Shown here: positions 19,350-28,503 of the stretch, piece by piece
Layout: each line of letters opens with the position of its first letter
Position numbering within the stretch: position 1 is the first letter of the stretch
Source of the DNA: Gaiellasilicea sp963791905
GTDB taxonomy: Bacteria; Actinomycetota; Thermoleophilia; Gaiellales; Gaiellaceae
Length of the DNA: 64,000 nt
Assembly: GCA_963791905.1 (NCBI GenBank)
Contig: CAWBTX010000004.1
Coordinates: 496,001 to 560,000, forward strand
Reading direction: 5' to 3'
Notes under the pieces: generated by a model
The model's input: only the letters and a program-made list of their open reading frames with translations
What the model was told of the DNA's origin: nothing
Database searches by the model: none
Program-made: the position numbers and the translations under genes

Positions 19350-20824
19350 TGGCCGTCGAGCACCACAAGCCGACGACGCCCGCGCTGACCGACTGGGAGT
19401 ACGCGCCGGCGCCGGAGGCGCGCGACATCGTCCGGCTCGAGGAGCGCTACGGGCTCTTCATCGGCGGCGAGCTCGTCGAGCCGCGGTCGCAGCAGTGGTT
19501 CCCGACGATCTCGCCCTCGACGGAGGAGCAGCTGGCCGAGGTCGCCCAGGCCGGCCCGGAGGACGTCGGCGCGGCGGTCGAGGCGGCCCGCGCTGCGTAC
19601 GCAAACGGCTGGTCGGACCTGGCGGCGTCGGAGCGGGCGAAGTACCTCTTCCGGATCGCACGGATCATCCAGGAGCGCTCGCGCGAGCTCGCAGTGCTCG
19701 AGAGCCTCGACGGCGGCAAGCCGATCCGCGAGAGCCGCGACGTCGACCTGCCGCTGGCGGCGGCGCACTTCTTCTACTACGCCGGCTGGGCGGACAAGCT
19801 CGAGTACGCCTTCCCAAATCGCAAGCCGAAGCCGCTCGGCGTCGCCGGCCAGATCATCCCGTGGAACTTCCCGCTCCTGATGCTCGCGTGGAAGATCGCG
19901 CCGGCGCTCGCGGCCGGCAACACCGTCGTGCTGAAGCCGGCCGAGACGACGCCGCTGACGGCGCTCCTGTTCGCCGACGTGTGTCGCCAGGCGGAGCTGC
20001 CGCCCGGCGTCGTCAACATCGTCACGGGCGACGGCTCGACCGGCGCCGCGCTCGTCACGCACCCGGACGTGGACAAGATCGCGTTCACCGGCTCGACCGA
20101 GGTCGGCAAGGCGATCCAGCGCGAGCTCGCAGGCACCGGGAAGAAGCTCACGCTCGAGCTCGGCGGCAAGGCCGCCAACATCATCTTCGACGACGCCGCC
20201 CTCGACGGGGCGATCGAGGGGATCGTCAACGGCATCTACTTCAACCAGGGTCACGTGTGCTGCGCCGGTTCGCGCCTGCTCGTGCAGGAGTCGATCTACG
20301 AGCAGACGATCGCGAAGCTGAAGCGTCGTCTGCAGACGCTGCGCCTCGGCGATCCGCTCGACAAGAACACGGACATCGGCGCGATCAACTCGAAGATGCA
20401 GCTCGACAAGATCACCGAGCTCGTCGAATCGGGGAAGCAGGAGGGCGCGGAGATCTACCAGCCACCCTGCCGGCTGCCCGAGAAGGGCTACTGGTTCGTG
20501 CCGACGGTGTTCACGAACGTGGCGCAGAGCTACCGGATCGCGCAGGAGGAGATCTTCGGGCCGGTTCTGTCGGTGTTGACGTTCCGAACTCCTGAAGAGG
20601 CCGTCGAGAAGGCGAACAACACGCCGTACGGCCTCTCGGCCGGCGTGTGGACGGAGAAGGGGTCGCGCATCCTCTGGATGTCGCAGCGGCTGCGCGCCGG
20701 CGTCGTCTGGGCAAACACGTTCAACCGCTTCGATCCGGCATCGCCGTTCGGCGGCTACAAGGAGTCCGGCTTCGGGCGCGAGGGCGGCCGCCACGGCCTC
20801 GAGCCGTATCTGAGGTTCGATTGA
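19349..20824 (+). CDS. NAD(P)-dependent aldehyde dehydrogenase (catalytic half of an ALDH16-like pair)
   Basis: 491 residues of complete aldehyde dehydrogenase fold. IIPWNFPLLMLAWKIAPAL and KPAETTPL form the coenzyme site, and GSTEVGK follows. The general base is Glu270 (LELGGK) and the nucleophile Cys304 (GHVCCAGSR). C-terminal PFGGYKESGFGREGG is canonical. The TGATG overlap with deoC and TTGA overlap with the following half-ALDH show a coupled three-gene operon. The combination of a full ALDH and a truncated, catalytically empty ALDH copy is the domain layout of ALDH16 enzymes. I infer that the two chains act as one enzyme. Confidence 0.92.
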   Translation: MAVEHHKPTTPALTDWEYAPAPEARDIVRLEERYGLFIGGELVEPRSQQWFPTISPSTEEQLAEVAQAGPEDVGAAVEAARAAYANGWSDLAASERAKYLFRIARIIQERSRELAVLESLDGGKPIRESRDVDLPLAAAHFFYYAGWADKLEYAFPNRKPKPLGVAGQIIPWNFPLLMLAWKIAPALAAGNTVVLKPAETTPLTALLFADVCRQAELPPGVVNIVTGDGSTGAALVTHPDVDKIAFTGSTEVGKAIQRELAGTGKKLTLELGGKAANIIFDDAALDGAIEGIVNGIYFNQGHVCCAGSRLLVQESIYEQTIAKLKRRLQTLRLGDPLDKNTDIGAINSKMQLDKITELVESGKQEGAEIYQPPCRLPEKGYWFVPTVFTNVAQSYRIAQEEIFGPVLSVLTFRTPEEAVEKANNTPYGLSAGVWTEKGSRILWMSQRLRAGVVWANTFNRFDPASPFGGYKESGFGREGGRHGLEPYLRFD

Positions 20825-21618
20825 CCCGGCTCCCCGTCAAGAAGACCTACAAGCTCTTCATCGGCGGCGACTTCCCCCGCTCGGAGTCCGGTCGCACGTA
20901 CGAGGCGGAGGGGCAGAACGTCGCCCGCGCCTCGCGCAAGGATGCGCGCGACGCCGTCCGGGCGGCGCGGGGCGCGCAGTCGGGCTGGGCGGCCGCGACC
21001 GCGTACAACCGCGGCCAGGTGCTCTACCGGCTCGCGGAGATGATGGAGACGCGCGCGAGCGACCTCGCCGCCGTCTGCTCCGGCAAGAAGGAGGTCGAGG
21101 CGGCGGTCGACCGTGTCGTCTGGTACGCGGGCTGGGCCGACAAGCTCGCCCAGGTGATCGGCTCCTCGAACCCCGTCGCCGGTCCGTACTTCAACTTCAC
21201 GGTGCCCGAGCCGACCGGCGTCGTCGCCATCCTGGCGCCGGAGGAGCCGGCGCTCGGTGGCCTCCTCTCCCGCGTCGCGCCCGCGCTCGTCGGTGGCAAC
21301 GCAATCGTCGTCCTCGCCTCGGAGTCCAAGCCGCTCGCGGCGATCGAGCTCGCGGAGGCGATCGCGACGTCCGACGTGCCCGGCGGCGTCGTCAACGTCC
21401 TCACCGGCTTCCGCGACGAGATCGCCCCGATCCTCGCCGGCCACATGGACGTGAACGCGCTCGACGTCACCGGCGCCGACGGCCTGACCCCCGAGCTCGA
21501 GCGCCTCGCCGCGGACAACGTCAAGCGCGTCGTCCACGGCACCGCCGATGAGCAGACTCCCTGGGCGATCGCGAGCTTCCTCGAGCTGAAGACAGTCTGG
21601 CACCCGGTCGGCCAGTAG
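20821..21618 (+). CDS. Truncated aldehyde dehydrogenase-like protein (non-catalytic)
   Basis: 265 residues covering only the coenzyme-binding part of the ALDH fold: YKLFIGGDFPRSESG, VVAILAPEEPALGGLLS, GGNAIVVLASESKPL and VPGGVVNVLTG. The catalytic cysteine and its domain are absent, and the protein ends naturally with NVKRVVHGTADEQTPWAI... at the stop. The start is probably the TTG at 20821 overlapping the previous stop (TTGA); an unrelated extension would be needed for earlier starts. It resembles the second, pseudo-ALDH domain of ALDH16. A structural or regulatory partner of the preceding enzyme is the likeliest role. Confidence 0.8.
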   Translation: MTRLPVKKTYKLFIGGDFPRSESGRTYEAEGQNVARASRKDARDAVRAARGAQSGWAAATAYNRGQVLYRLAEMMETRASDLAAVCSGKKEVEAAVDRVVWYAGWADKLAQVIGSSNPVAGPYFNFTVPEPTGVVAILAPEEPALGGLLSRVAPALVGGNAIVVLASESKPLAAIELAEAIATSDVPGGVVNVLTGFRDEIAPILAGHMDVNALDVTGADGLTPELERLAADNVKRVVHGTADEQTPWAIASFLELKTVWHPVGQ

Positions 21619-21620
21619 CC

Positions 21621-22468
21621 GGCTCGCTGAACTATCGCGAGTGGGGCGAGGCGGACGCGCCCGCGCTGGTCTTCTGGCCGGGGCTTCAGATCCCGGCGCA
21701 CGCGATGCTCGACGAGTACGGGCCCGTCGCTCGCCGCCGCGACCGGAATCGGAGGGTCCTGGCTGATCTCGCCGCCGGGTGGGAGACGCCGGCTGTTGCC
21801 GCCGGAGCAGTACCTGCCGTCGGCGCTCGCGAGTCCGTCGTCGCGCTCCTCGATGCTCTGAAGTTCGAACGCGCGGTATTCGTCGGCTACTCGTGGGGCG
21901 CCACGATCGGGTGCCACGTCGGAGTCCTCGCGCCGGAGAGGCTCGAGGCGCTCGTGTTGCTCGACGCCGGTTACACGGACGCGCAGGATCGGCCCGGCTT
22001 CGAGGCGCTCGACTTCGAAGCGGTGTCGGCGAGGCGTCAGCGCAGAAGCGAGGGACACGCGCTGGTCGAGCTGGGAGGAGTGCTTCGACGTTCTTCAAGC
22101 CTCGCGCCCGTGCGTGGCGGCATGAGCTCGAGCAGCGCAGCCGAGCCGGCATGCGGGAGGAGGACGGCGAGATCGTCCCGGTCGTCGGCCCGAGGCTTTC
22201 GCCGCTGCGTACTACGGAGTCATGGCGGAGCCTCCGAGCGCGACTCTGGAGCGCCTTGGCGGCCTCGACGCTGCCGATCCTGCTCATCGTCGCCTCGGAC
22301 ACGATCGGCACCGAGCACGGCCGCCGCGCGCTCGAACGCTTCCGGGGCGCTGTGCCTGCCGCCGACGTCGTCGAGGCCGACTCGGGCCACGACGTGCTCG
22401 CGGATGCGCCGCGGGAGACGATCGCCGCAATCTCCTCCTTCCTCTTGCGTCAGCGGTCGGTCGCGTAG
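21621..22468 (+). pseudogene. Decayed alpha/beta hydrolase
   Basis: Fragments of one alpha/beta-hydrolase-fold protein spread over all three + frames. They begin with LNYREWGEADAPALVFWPGL and continue with LLPPEQYLPSALA in another frame. KFERAVFVGYSWGATIGCH holds the nucleophile elbow GYSWG. Then come WEECFDVLQASRP, HELEQRSRAGMREEDGEIV, EAFAAAYYGVMAEPPSATLE, and TLPILLIVASDTIG with a terminal SGHDVLAD (catalytic His region). At least five frame changes are needed within 850 bases, more than in any neighbour, so this looks like a genuine pseudogene or an exceptionally badly read stretch. No clear start codon. The 3' end overlaps the convergent BNR gene by 19 bases. Confidence 0.65.
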
Positions 22469-23934
22469 ATCGCCGTCCGCAGCTCGCCGTTTCGCGGCGG
22501 TGAGGCGTGGGCGTACACCGCCACCGGCCGGCCGCGCGACCAGGTGACGGCGATGTAGTCGGCGAGCATGCGGCCGAGCGTCGTCTGGGGCATCCAGTCG
22601 AACGACATCCGCCGCGCGTTCAGGCGCTGCGGAGCCGACCAGCGAACGCCGTCGGCAGAGGTGACGAGCTCGACGTCGGCGCTCGAGCCGAAGAGGGCGT
22701 AGTAGAGGATCGCCAGCCGGCCGCTCGCAGGGTCGACGCCGATCGTCGGCATGACCGCGTTGCGGCCGGAGGTCACTCGGCGCGGCGCCGCCCACGTGAC
22801 ACCGTCTGCCGAGCGCGCCAGTACGACGTCGTTCTCGGTGCAGGCCGGCCGGAACCTGCAGTCCTGCCAGGTCACCAGGATGCCGCCGCCCCGGTCGAGC
22901 TCCGAGGCGATCAGGGGCGGCGCACGGAAGGGCTGTGCGTTCCGCGTCTGCAGGTCGCTGACCCGCACGGGAGCGATCAGCGTCTGGCCGCCGTCGGCGG
23001 AGGAGAGCGCGACGATCGCCTGCATGGGCTGCGACCACGAGCTGATGACGAGCCGACCGTTCGGCTGCACGACCGGGATCACGCCGGTCACGTTGACCGG
23101 GTACGTCACCGGCGGCGACCAGGTCAGCCCGCCGTCGTCCGACCGCTGCAGCGCGAAGATCTCGCCGCTCGGCTGGAGATCGGTGTAGGCCAGGTAGCAG
23201 CGGCCGCGGAACGGGCTCGCGACGCCGTTGTCGCAGGTCAGCCACTGCTTGTCGAACGCCAGCTCGGCGGTCTGGGCGATCGCCGCATCGACCGGCGCAC
23301 TCCAGGTGAGCCCGTCGCTCGACCGCTGGATCGTCAGGCGGGTGGCGATCCCGTTCTGGATCGCGAGCCCCGAGATCAGCCACACGCCGTGCCGCACGCT
23401 GTAGCTGACGACGGGATCGCTGGCCCGGTCGGCAGGCCCGGCGGGCACCGACGCCTTGGTCAAGCGCGGCAGCAGGCCGCGCCGCCAGGTGCGACCGCCG
23501 TCCTTCGACGTCGCGAAGCCGAGGTTCGTCGCGCCGCCGCGTTCCATCCGGCCCACCTGGAACGTGGTCACGGTCGTGGCGCCGACCGTGAAGCTGTCCG
23601 GCTCGGCCTCGGTCTCGTGTTGCGCGACCGGGTCGGTGTAGAGGTCGCGCGACAGCCGGCGGCTGACGACCTCGCAATCGCGGTCGACGCGATCCTGCGG
23701 ATCCGCCACGAGGATGTCGCGGCCGGGGCCACAGGTGATCCGGTCGACGCCGCTGTCGTACTCAGCCGCGATGCGATCGTTCCCGCGGCCGGCCGAGATC
23801 GTGTCGGGGCCCGTTCGGCCCACCAGCTCATCGGCGCGCGCCGTCCCGACGATGCTCGCCACCGGCGTGGCTCCCGCGACCGTGCCTCCTGCGAGCGCGG
23901 CGACGAGCAGAAGCCCGAGGAGGCGGGGGCGCAC
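22450..23934 (-). CDS. Secreted BNR/Asp-box repeat protein with N-terminal RTX-like nonamers
   Basis: 494 residues. N-terminal signal peptide (RPRLLGLLLVAALAGGTVAG). A short calcium-type repeat region follows (GRTGPDTISAGRGNDRIAAE, then DRITCGPGRDILVADP). The rest is a beta-propeller with at least five Asp boxes (SKDGGRTW, SSDGLTW, SDDGGLTW, SADGVTW, SADGVRW), the signature of sialidase-fold propellers. No sialidase FRIP arginine motif is obvious, so a glycosidase activity is not claimed. The start is GTG at 23934, preceded by TACGTT seven bases upstream. An exported binding or structural protein is likely. Confidence 0.75.
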   Translation of the reverse strand: MRPRLLGLLLVAALAGGTVAGATPVASIVGTARADELVGRTGPDTISAGRGNDRIAAEYDSGVDRITCGPGRDILVADPQDRVDRDCEVVSRRLSRDLYTDPVAQHETEAEPDSFTVGATTVTTFQVGRMERGGATNLGFATSKDGGRTWRRGLLPRLTKASVPAGPADRASDPVVSYSVRHGVWLISGLAIQNGIATRLTIQRSSDGLTWSAPVDAAIAQTAELAFDKQWLTCDNGVASPFRGRCYLAYTDLQPSGEIFALQRSDDGGLTWSPPVTYPVNVTGVIPVVQPNGRLVISSWSQPMQAIVALSSADGGQTLIAPVRVSDLQTRNAQPFRAPPLIASELDRGGGILVTWQDCRFRPACTENDVVLARSADGVTWAAPRRVTSGRNAVMPTIGVDPASGRLAILYYALFGSSADVELVTSADGVRWSAPQRLNARRMSFDWMPQTTLGRMLADYIAVTWSRGRPVAVYAHASPPRNGELRTAIYATDR

Positions 23935-23999
23935 GCGCAGGAACGTACCCGCTGCTGGTTAAGCTCGTGTTAGGCGCGGGAGTGTTAGTTTGGGCGCGC

Positions 24000-24506
24000 G
24001 TGGCCACCCCGAGACGTTTGAGTCAAGCCATCTCCGAGGGTGACGGGATCTCCCTGATCGTCGAGGTCGACGGTGCGGAGTCCGCGGCGGAGGCGGAGAA
24101 GGCCGGGGCCAAGGCGGTCGTGCTCGGGCTCAAGGGCGGCGATGCCCGCCCGGTGCGCGCGGCGACGACCGTCCCGCTGATCGTCTTCGGCGACGACACG
24201 CACGGCGTCGCCGACGCCTGCGTCGTTGCGATCGGTGCGCCGGCGCCTGCCGGCGAAGTCGAGCTGGTCTTCAACGTCACGAGCGACGAGGAGCTCGAGG
24301 AGGTGCTCGAGCGCCACGATCCCGAGATCCTGCTGCTCGCTCCGGGAGACGACGGGGTCGCGCCGGTGCTCGAGCTGCTCGCGGACGTCCCCGCCGGGAA
24401 GCTGGCGATCGGCGCGCTGTGGGAGCCGGCGGACGACGAGCTGGCCGAGCTCGAGCGGGCCGGCTGCGACGCCGTCCTCATCGGTGCCCGCGCTTCCGCG
24501 GCCTGA
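24000..24506 (+). CDS. TrpC-like TIM-barrel protein of unknown function
   Basis: 168 residues from GTG 24000 (VATPRRLSQAISEGDGISL). It contains the strand-helix pattern of an indole-3-glycerol-phosphate synthase-like half barrel: ISLIVEVDGAESAAEAEKAG, AVVLGLKGGD, TTVPLIVFGDD, and a final ELERAGCDAVLIGARASA which resembles the phosphate-binding end of TrpC. The active-site lysine motif of TrpC (EVKRASPS-like) is replaced by EVDGAES, so it is unlikely to be an active synthase. It overlaps the glycosyltransferase start by 23 bases. Unknown role. An alternative start at TTG/GTG near 23967 is possible. Confidence 0.6.
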   Translation: MATPRRLSQAISEGDGISLIVEVDGAESAAEAEKAGAKAVVLGLKGGDARPVRAATTVPLIVFGDDTHGVADACVVAIGAPAPAGEVELVFNVTSDEELEEVLERHDPEILLLAPGDDGVAPVLELLADVPAGKLAIGALWEPADDELAELERAGCDAVLIGARASAA

Positions 24507-25956
24507 CCGCCGCTGGCTCGTACCCGCCGGCCTGCTCGCGCTGGCGGCGGCGCTGCGCTTGCCGGGGCTGCGGTACGGGCTCCCGTTCCCGCTGCTGAAT
24601 CCCGACGAGGAGTCGATCGTCCCGCGCGCGTGGGCGATCGGCCAGGGCGACGGCCTCGACCCCGGTTGGTACGACTATCCGAGCCTGCTGTTCTACGTGC
24701 TCGCGCCGTTCGAGGCGTTCTTCGCGGAGCCCTCGTACGGAGCCGCGCGGGCCGTCGCCGCTGCCGTCGGGATCGCGGGCGTGGCGGCGTCGTGGTGGCT
24801 CGGGCGCGCCGCCTACGGCGAGGCCGCGGGGCTCGTGGCGGGCGCCGCCTGTGCGGTCGCGACGGTGCATGTGGCGTACTCGCACATGGCGGTGACGGAT
24901 GTCCTGCTGACCCTCGGCGTCACCGTGACGCTCGCACTCCTCCTCGTCGACCGGCTCGAGTGGGCCGGCCTCGCGGCCGGCCTTGCCGTCTCCGCGAAGT
25001 ACCCCGCCGTCTACCTCGCCGTGCCGCTCCTCCTCGCGGGCTGGCGGCAGTGGCGCCGTCTTGCTGTCGCCGGCGGGCTCGCCGTCGCGGCCTTCGTCGT
25101 GACGAGCCCGTTCGTCGTGCTGCACGCCGGCGAGGCGTGGGACGACATCTCGCGCGTGCAGCGCCTCGCGCGCGCGGGCTGGCTCGGCTTCGAGCACGAC
25201 CACCCGACCCCGATCGCGTTCCTCGACCGCCTCTGGGAGAGCCTCGGCCCCTTCCTCCTCGTCGCGCTCGCGGGCCTCGCGCTCGCGCTGGCGAACATTG
25301 TGTTCCAGGAACACAAGCTCTCTCGGACGCGGCTTGGACAAAGGGTTCAGGGGCCGGGTTCGAGACTTTGTGTTCCTGGAACACAAGCGTTCGGCCAGGC
25401 GCGCGGATCTCGTGCTCGCCTCGTTCGCCCTCGTCTACTTCGCCCAGTTGCTGGCGGTCAACGCGCACTTCGGCCGCTACGTGCTGCCGCTCGTGCCCGT
25501 GCTCGGGGCGCTTGCGGGGCGCATCCGGCCACTGGTGCCGGTGGCGCTCGTGCTCCTGCTCGTGCCACTCTTCTGGTCGGTCGGCGACGTCAGGGAGTTG
25601 ACGCGGACCGACACGCGGGTCGTCGCGCACGCCTGGATCGAGGAGAACGTCCCGTCCGGCTCGCTCGTCGCGGTCGACCCGTCGACGCCGCCGGTCGCGC
25701 CGCGGCCGACGCTTCCGCTCGAGCTCCCCGGCCCCGGCCGGCCGACGGATCCCGAGCGCGATCTGGCCGTCCTGCGCGGCCGCGGCGTCGAGTACGTGCT
25801 CGTTACCGGCGCGGTCGCCGACCGGGTACTCGCGGCGGCCGAGGAGTACCCGCAGGAGGCGAGGCTCTACCGCGAGCTCGAGTCCGGCACGACGCGCGTC
25901 CTCCGCCTCGACGCTGGCGGCGACCTCGCCGGACCCTGGGTCGCGGTGTACAGGCT

Positions 25957-25960
<4 letters not shown>
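24484..25960 (+). pseudogene. ArnT/PMT-type membrane glycosyltransferase interrupted by a palindromic repeat element
   Basis: Polytopic GT-C family protein with the lumenal acidic pair in LLNPDEESIV and DPGWYDYPSLLFY, followed by hydrophobic helices. The coding frame is continuous to ALALAN (about 25297), then enters a roughly 90-base element bounded by two palindromes. It resumes one frame later with RADLVLASFALVYFAQLLAV through FGRYVLPLVPVL to VAVYRL at 25960. The element therefore shifts the frame. Translation from the proper start would continue through the antisense of pfkA instead of finishing the protein. Without the element the enzyme would be about 460 residues. Probably inactivated; the start (GTG 24484) is inferred from the overlap and first helix. 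Confidence 0.7.
25298..25386. repeat. REP-like element: paired palindromes TTGTGTTCC-N-GGAACACAA
   Basis: Two perfect 9-bp palindromes with one central base, at 25298-25316 (centre A) and 25368-25386 (centre T), so each is the reverse complement of the other. They bracket 51 bases containing GGGTTCAGGGGCCGGGTTC. The unit lies inside the glycosyltransferase gene and breaks its frame. Short paired palindromes of this type resemble REP/BIME elements mobilised by RAYT transposases, or a MITE; no transposase is present in this window. Only one copy was seen here. Confidence 0.65.
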
Positions 25961-27006
<1,046 letters not shown>

Positions 27007-27181
27007 GAGGCGCAGTCTGCCGCGTCGGCCGGTCGCCCGTCGCTCGTGGCGACTCTTGTGAGGTTAGTGCCCGCGTGCGACGATGAAAGGTGCTGCTCGC
27101 CGAGTGGGAAGATCCAGCCCCGCTCTCGCGTCTGGTGATGGATGCGTCCCGCCCCCGGGGCGCCAAGAGAAGGGAGTCCGG

Positions 27182-28170
27182 ATGGAGATGACGAGCACCA
27201 CCGCGACGCTCGTTGCACCCGACGACCTCGACGCCGAGCTTGCTGCAATCTCGGCGACGATCAGCCGGGCGGAGGTCGAGGAGGCACTCGGCTCCACCGA
27301 GCCGCCGGAGCTCTTCCTCGAGCTCGTCCGTCCCGGCGACGACAGGTACGAGGTCAGCGTTGCGTGGGATCGCGCGGACCTCGAGCGGCTGCTCACGCAG
27401 TCCGACGGCGACGCGATCAGGCTCATGTTCCAGCAGGCGGAGCTGGAGCGGGCGATCGACGACGTCGAGGCCCACGGGCTCAGGGACCGGGCGCTCGTGC
27501 TGACCGTGGCGGCCGCAACCGCGGCGGCGGCGGCGACGTCCGCGTCGAACGCGGCCGCGGCGTTGGATGCCTCGGGTGCCACCGGCGCACAGCCGGCGGT
27601 GACCGCCATCCACGACGAGGCCGGACTCACGGAACGCGGGATCGAAGCCACGCCCGTGCATGACGAGGCGGGTCTCACGGCCCGCGGGATCGAGTCGGTG
27701 GGCGTAGCAGCCGTGCACGACGAGGCTGGTCTCGCCGCTCGCGGGATCGAGTCGGTGGGCGTGACTGCCGTCCACGACGAGGCGGTTCACGGCCGCGGGA
27801 TCGAGTCGGAGGGCGTCACGCCGTGCACGACGAGGCGTCGCTGACCGCCCGCGGTATTGCGCAGCCCGGCACGCACGACGAGGCGACCCTCGCCGCACGC
27901 GGCATCGATCCGGCTCCGGCCGTGCACGACGAGGCGACTCTCGTCCAGCGCGGGATCGTGGAGCCGGTCGCTGCGGTCCACGACGAGGCATCGCTGACGG
28001 CCCGCGGCATCGAGCCGCAGCCGACCAGCGGCGGCGACACCGCGTTCGATCTCCCGACGATGGACGCCGGAACGGCGGCGGTCACGGGAGCCGCGGTGGG
28101 CGGCGTTGCGCTGCTCATCGCTGCAGCGGCCTTCGCCCGACGCCGCGACGGCGGCGTTCAGCCGACGTAA
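27182..28170 (+). CDS. HDEA-repeat membrane protein (frame disrupted in the repeats)
   Basis: Not a recognised family. RBS GAAGGGAG lies about 6-12 bases before the ATG. An N-terminal helical domain of about 135 residues is acidic (TLVAPDDLDAELAAISATIS; EVSVAWDRADLERLLTQSDG). It is followed by an Ala-rich linker and eight tandem repeats of 15-19 residues with core HDEAxLxxRGI (27608-28020). A C-terminal transmembrane helix (AAVGGVALLIAAAAF) ends in ARRRDGG. The reading frame is lost in repeat 4 (27769-27822), where comparison with its neighbours suggests four missing bases; corrected length would be about 330 residues. This could be read error in a repeat, or real slippage. A motif-plus-helix-plus-arginine tail resembles a surface anchor, but no LPXTG is present. 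Confidence 0.6.
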
Positions 28171-28184
28171 GGAACAGACACCGA

Positions 28185-28220
28185 GCGGCGAGGGGACGGC
28201 GTGCGCCCTCCCCTCGCCGC
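28185..28220. terminator. Bidirectional hairpin terminator
   Basis: Perfect 12-bp inverted repeat GCGGCGAGGGGA / TCCCCTCGCCGC around a 12-base loop, 14 bases after the HDEA-repeat gene and about 20 bases beyond the 3' end of the convergent tRNA-Leu. Same geometry (12-base loop, no T-run) as the hairpin at 17417. Confidence 0.7.
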
Positions 28221-28240
28221 AGGCGTCGGGACGGTCCGTA

Positions 28241-28324
28241 TGCCGAAGGTGGGAATCGAACCCACACGCCCCGGAGGGCACCGGATTTTGAGTCCGGCGC
28301 GTCTACCAGTTCCGCCACTTCGGC
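28241..28324 (-). tRNA. tRNA-Leu (anticodon CAA)
   Basis: 84-base class II tRNA on the - strand. The acceptor arms GCCGAAG and CTTCGGC pair, the discriminator is A and CCA is not encoded. The D arm contains GCGGAACTGGTAGACGCG. The anticodon loop ACTCAAAAT carries CAA, reading UUG. A long variable arm (TGCCCTCCGGGGCG) marks a leucine/serine-type tRNA, and the T loop is GGTTCGAATCC. It lies in the 333-base non-coding stretch 28171-28503 together with the terminator above and the promoter and leader of the following ABC operon. Confidence 0.95.
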
Positions 28325-28386
28325 TCGAGCGGATGGTATCCGCGGGCCTCTCGAGCTCCTGACAGGGGCTTAACGCGCGCTCAAAG

Positions 28387-28414
28387 TTGCCCGCGGCATC
28401 GTTTGCGCCATACT
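28387..28414 (+). promoter_or_regulatory. Putative promoter of the branched-chain amino acid ABC operon
   Basis: TTGCCC (28387-28392), 16-base spacer, CATACT (28409-28414), leaving a leader of about 80 bases. A strong purine-rich RBS (AGGAGGAGG, about 28485-28494) sits 9 bases before the ATG at 28504. No operator was recognised. Confidence 0.45.
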
Positions 28415-28503
28415 TCCCGCTTCCCGCTGCAGGTCTCGGTGTCGGCGGCTCGAATCTTCAGCGGCCAAAACGTCACTCAGGTTGAGGAGGAGGAGCGCAC
28501 TTG

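Noticed and set aside
25340..25370. GGGTTCGAGACT resembling a tRNA T loop
   Set aside because: No acceptor or anticodon arms around it; it belongs to the REP-like element.
27608..28020. The HDEA array as a DNA-level satellite or CRISPR
   Set aside because: Unit length varies by codons, third positions differ and the protein pattern is what is conserved.
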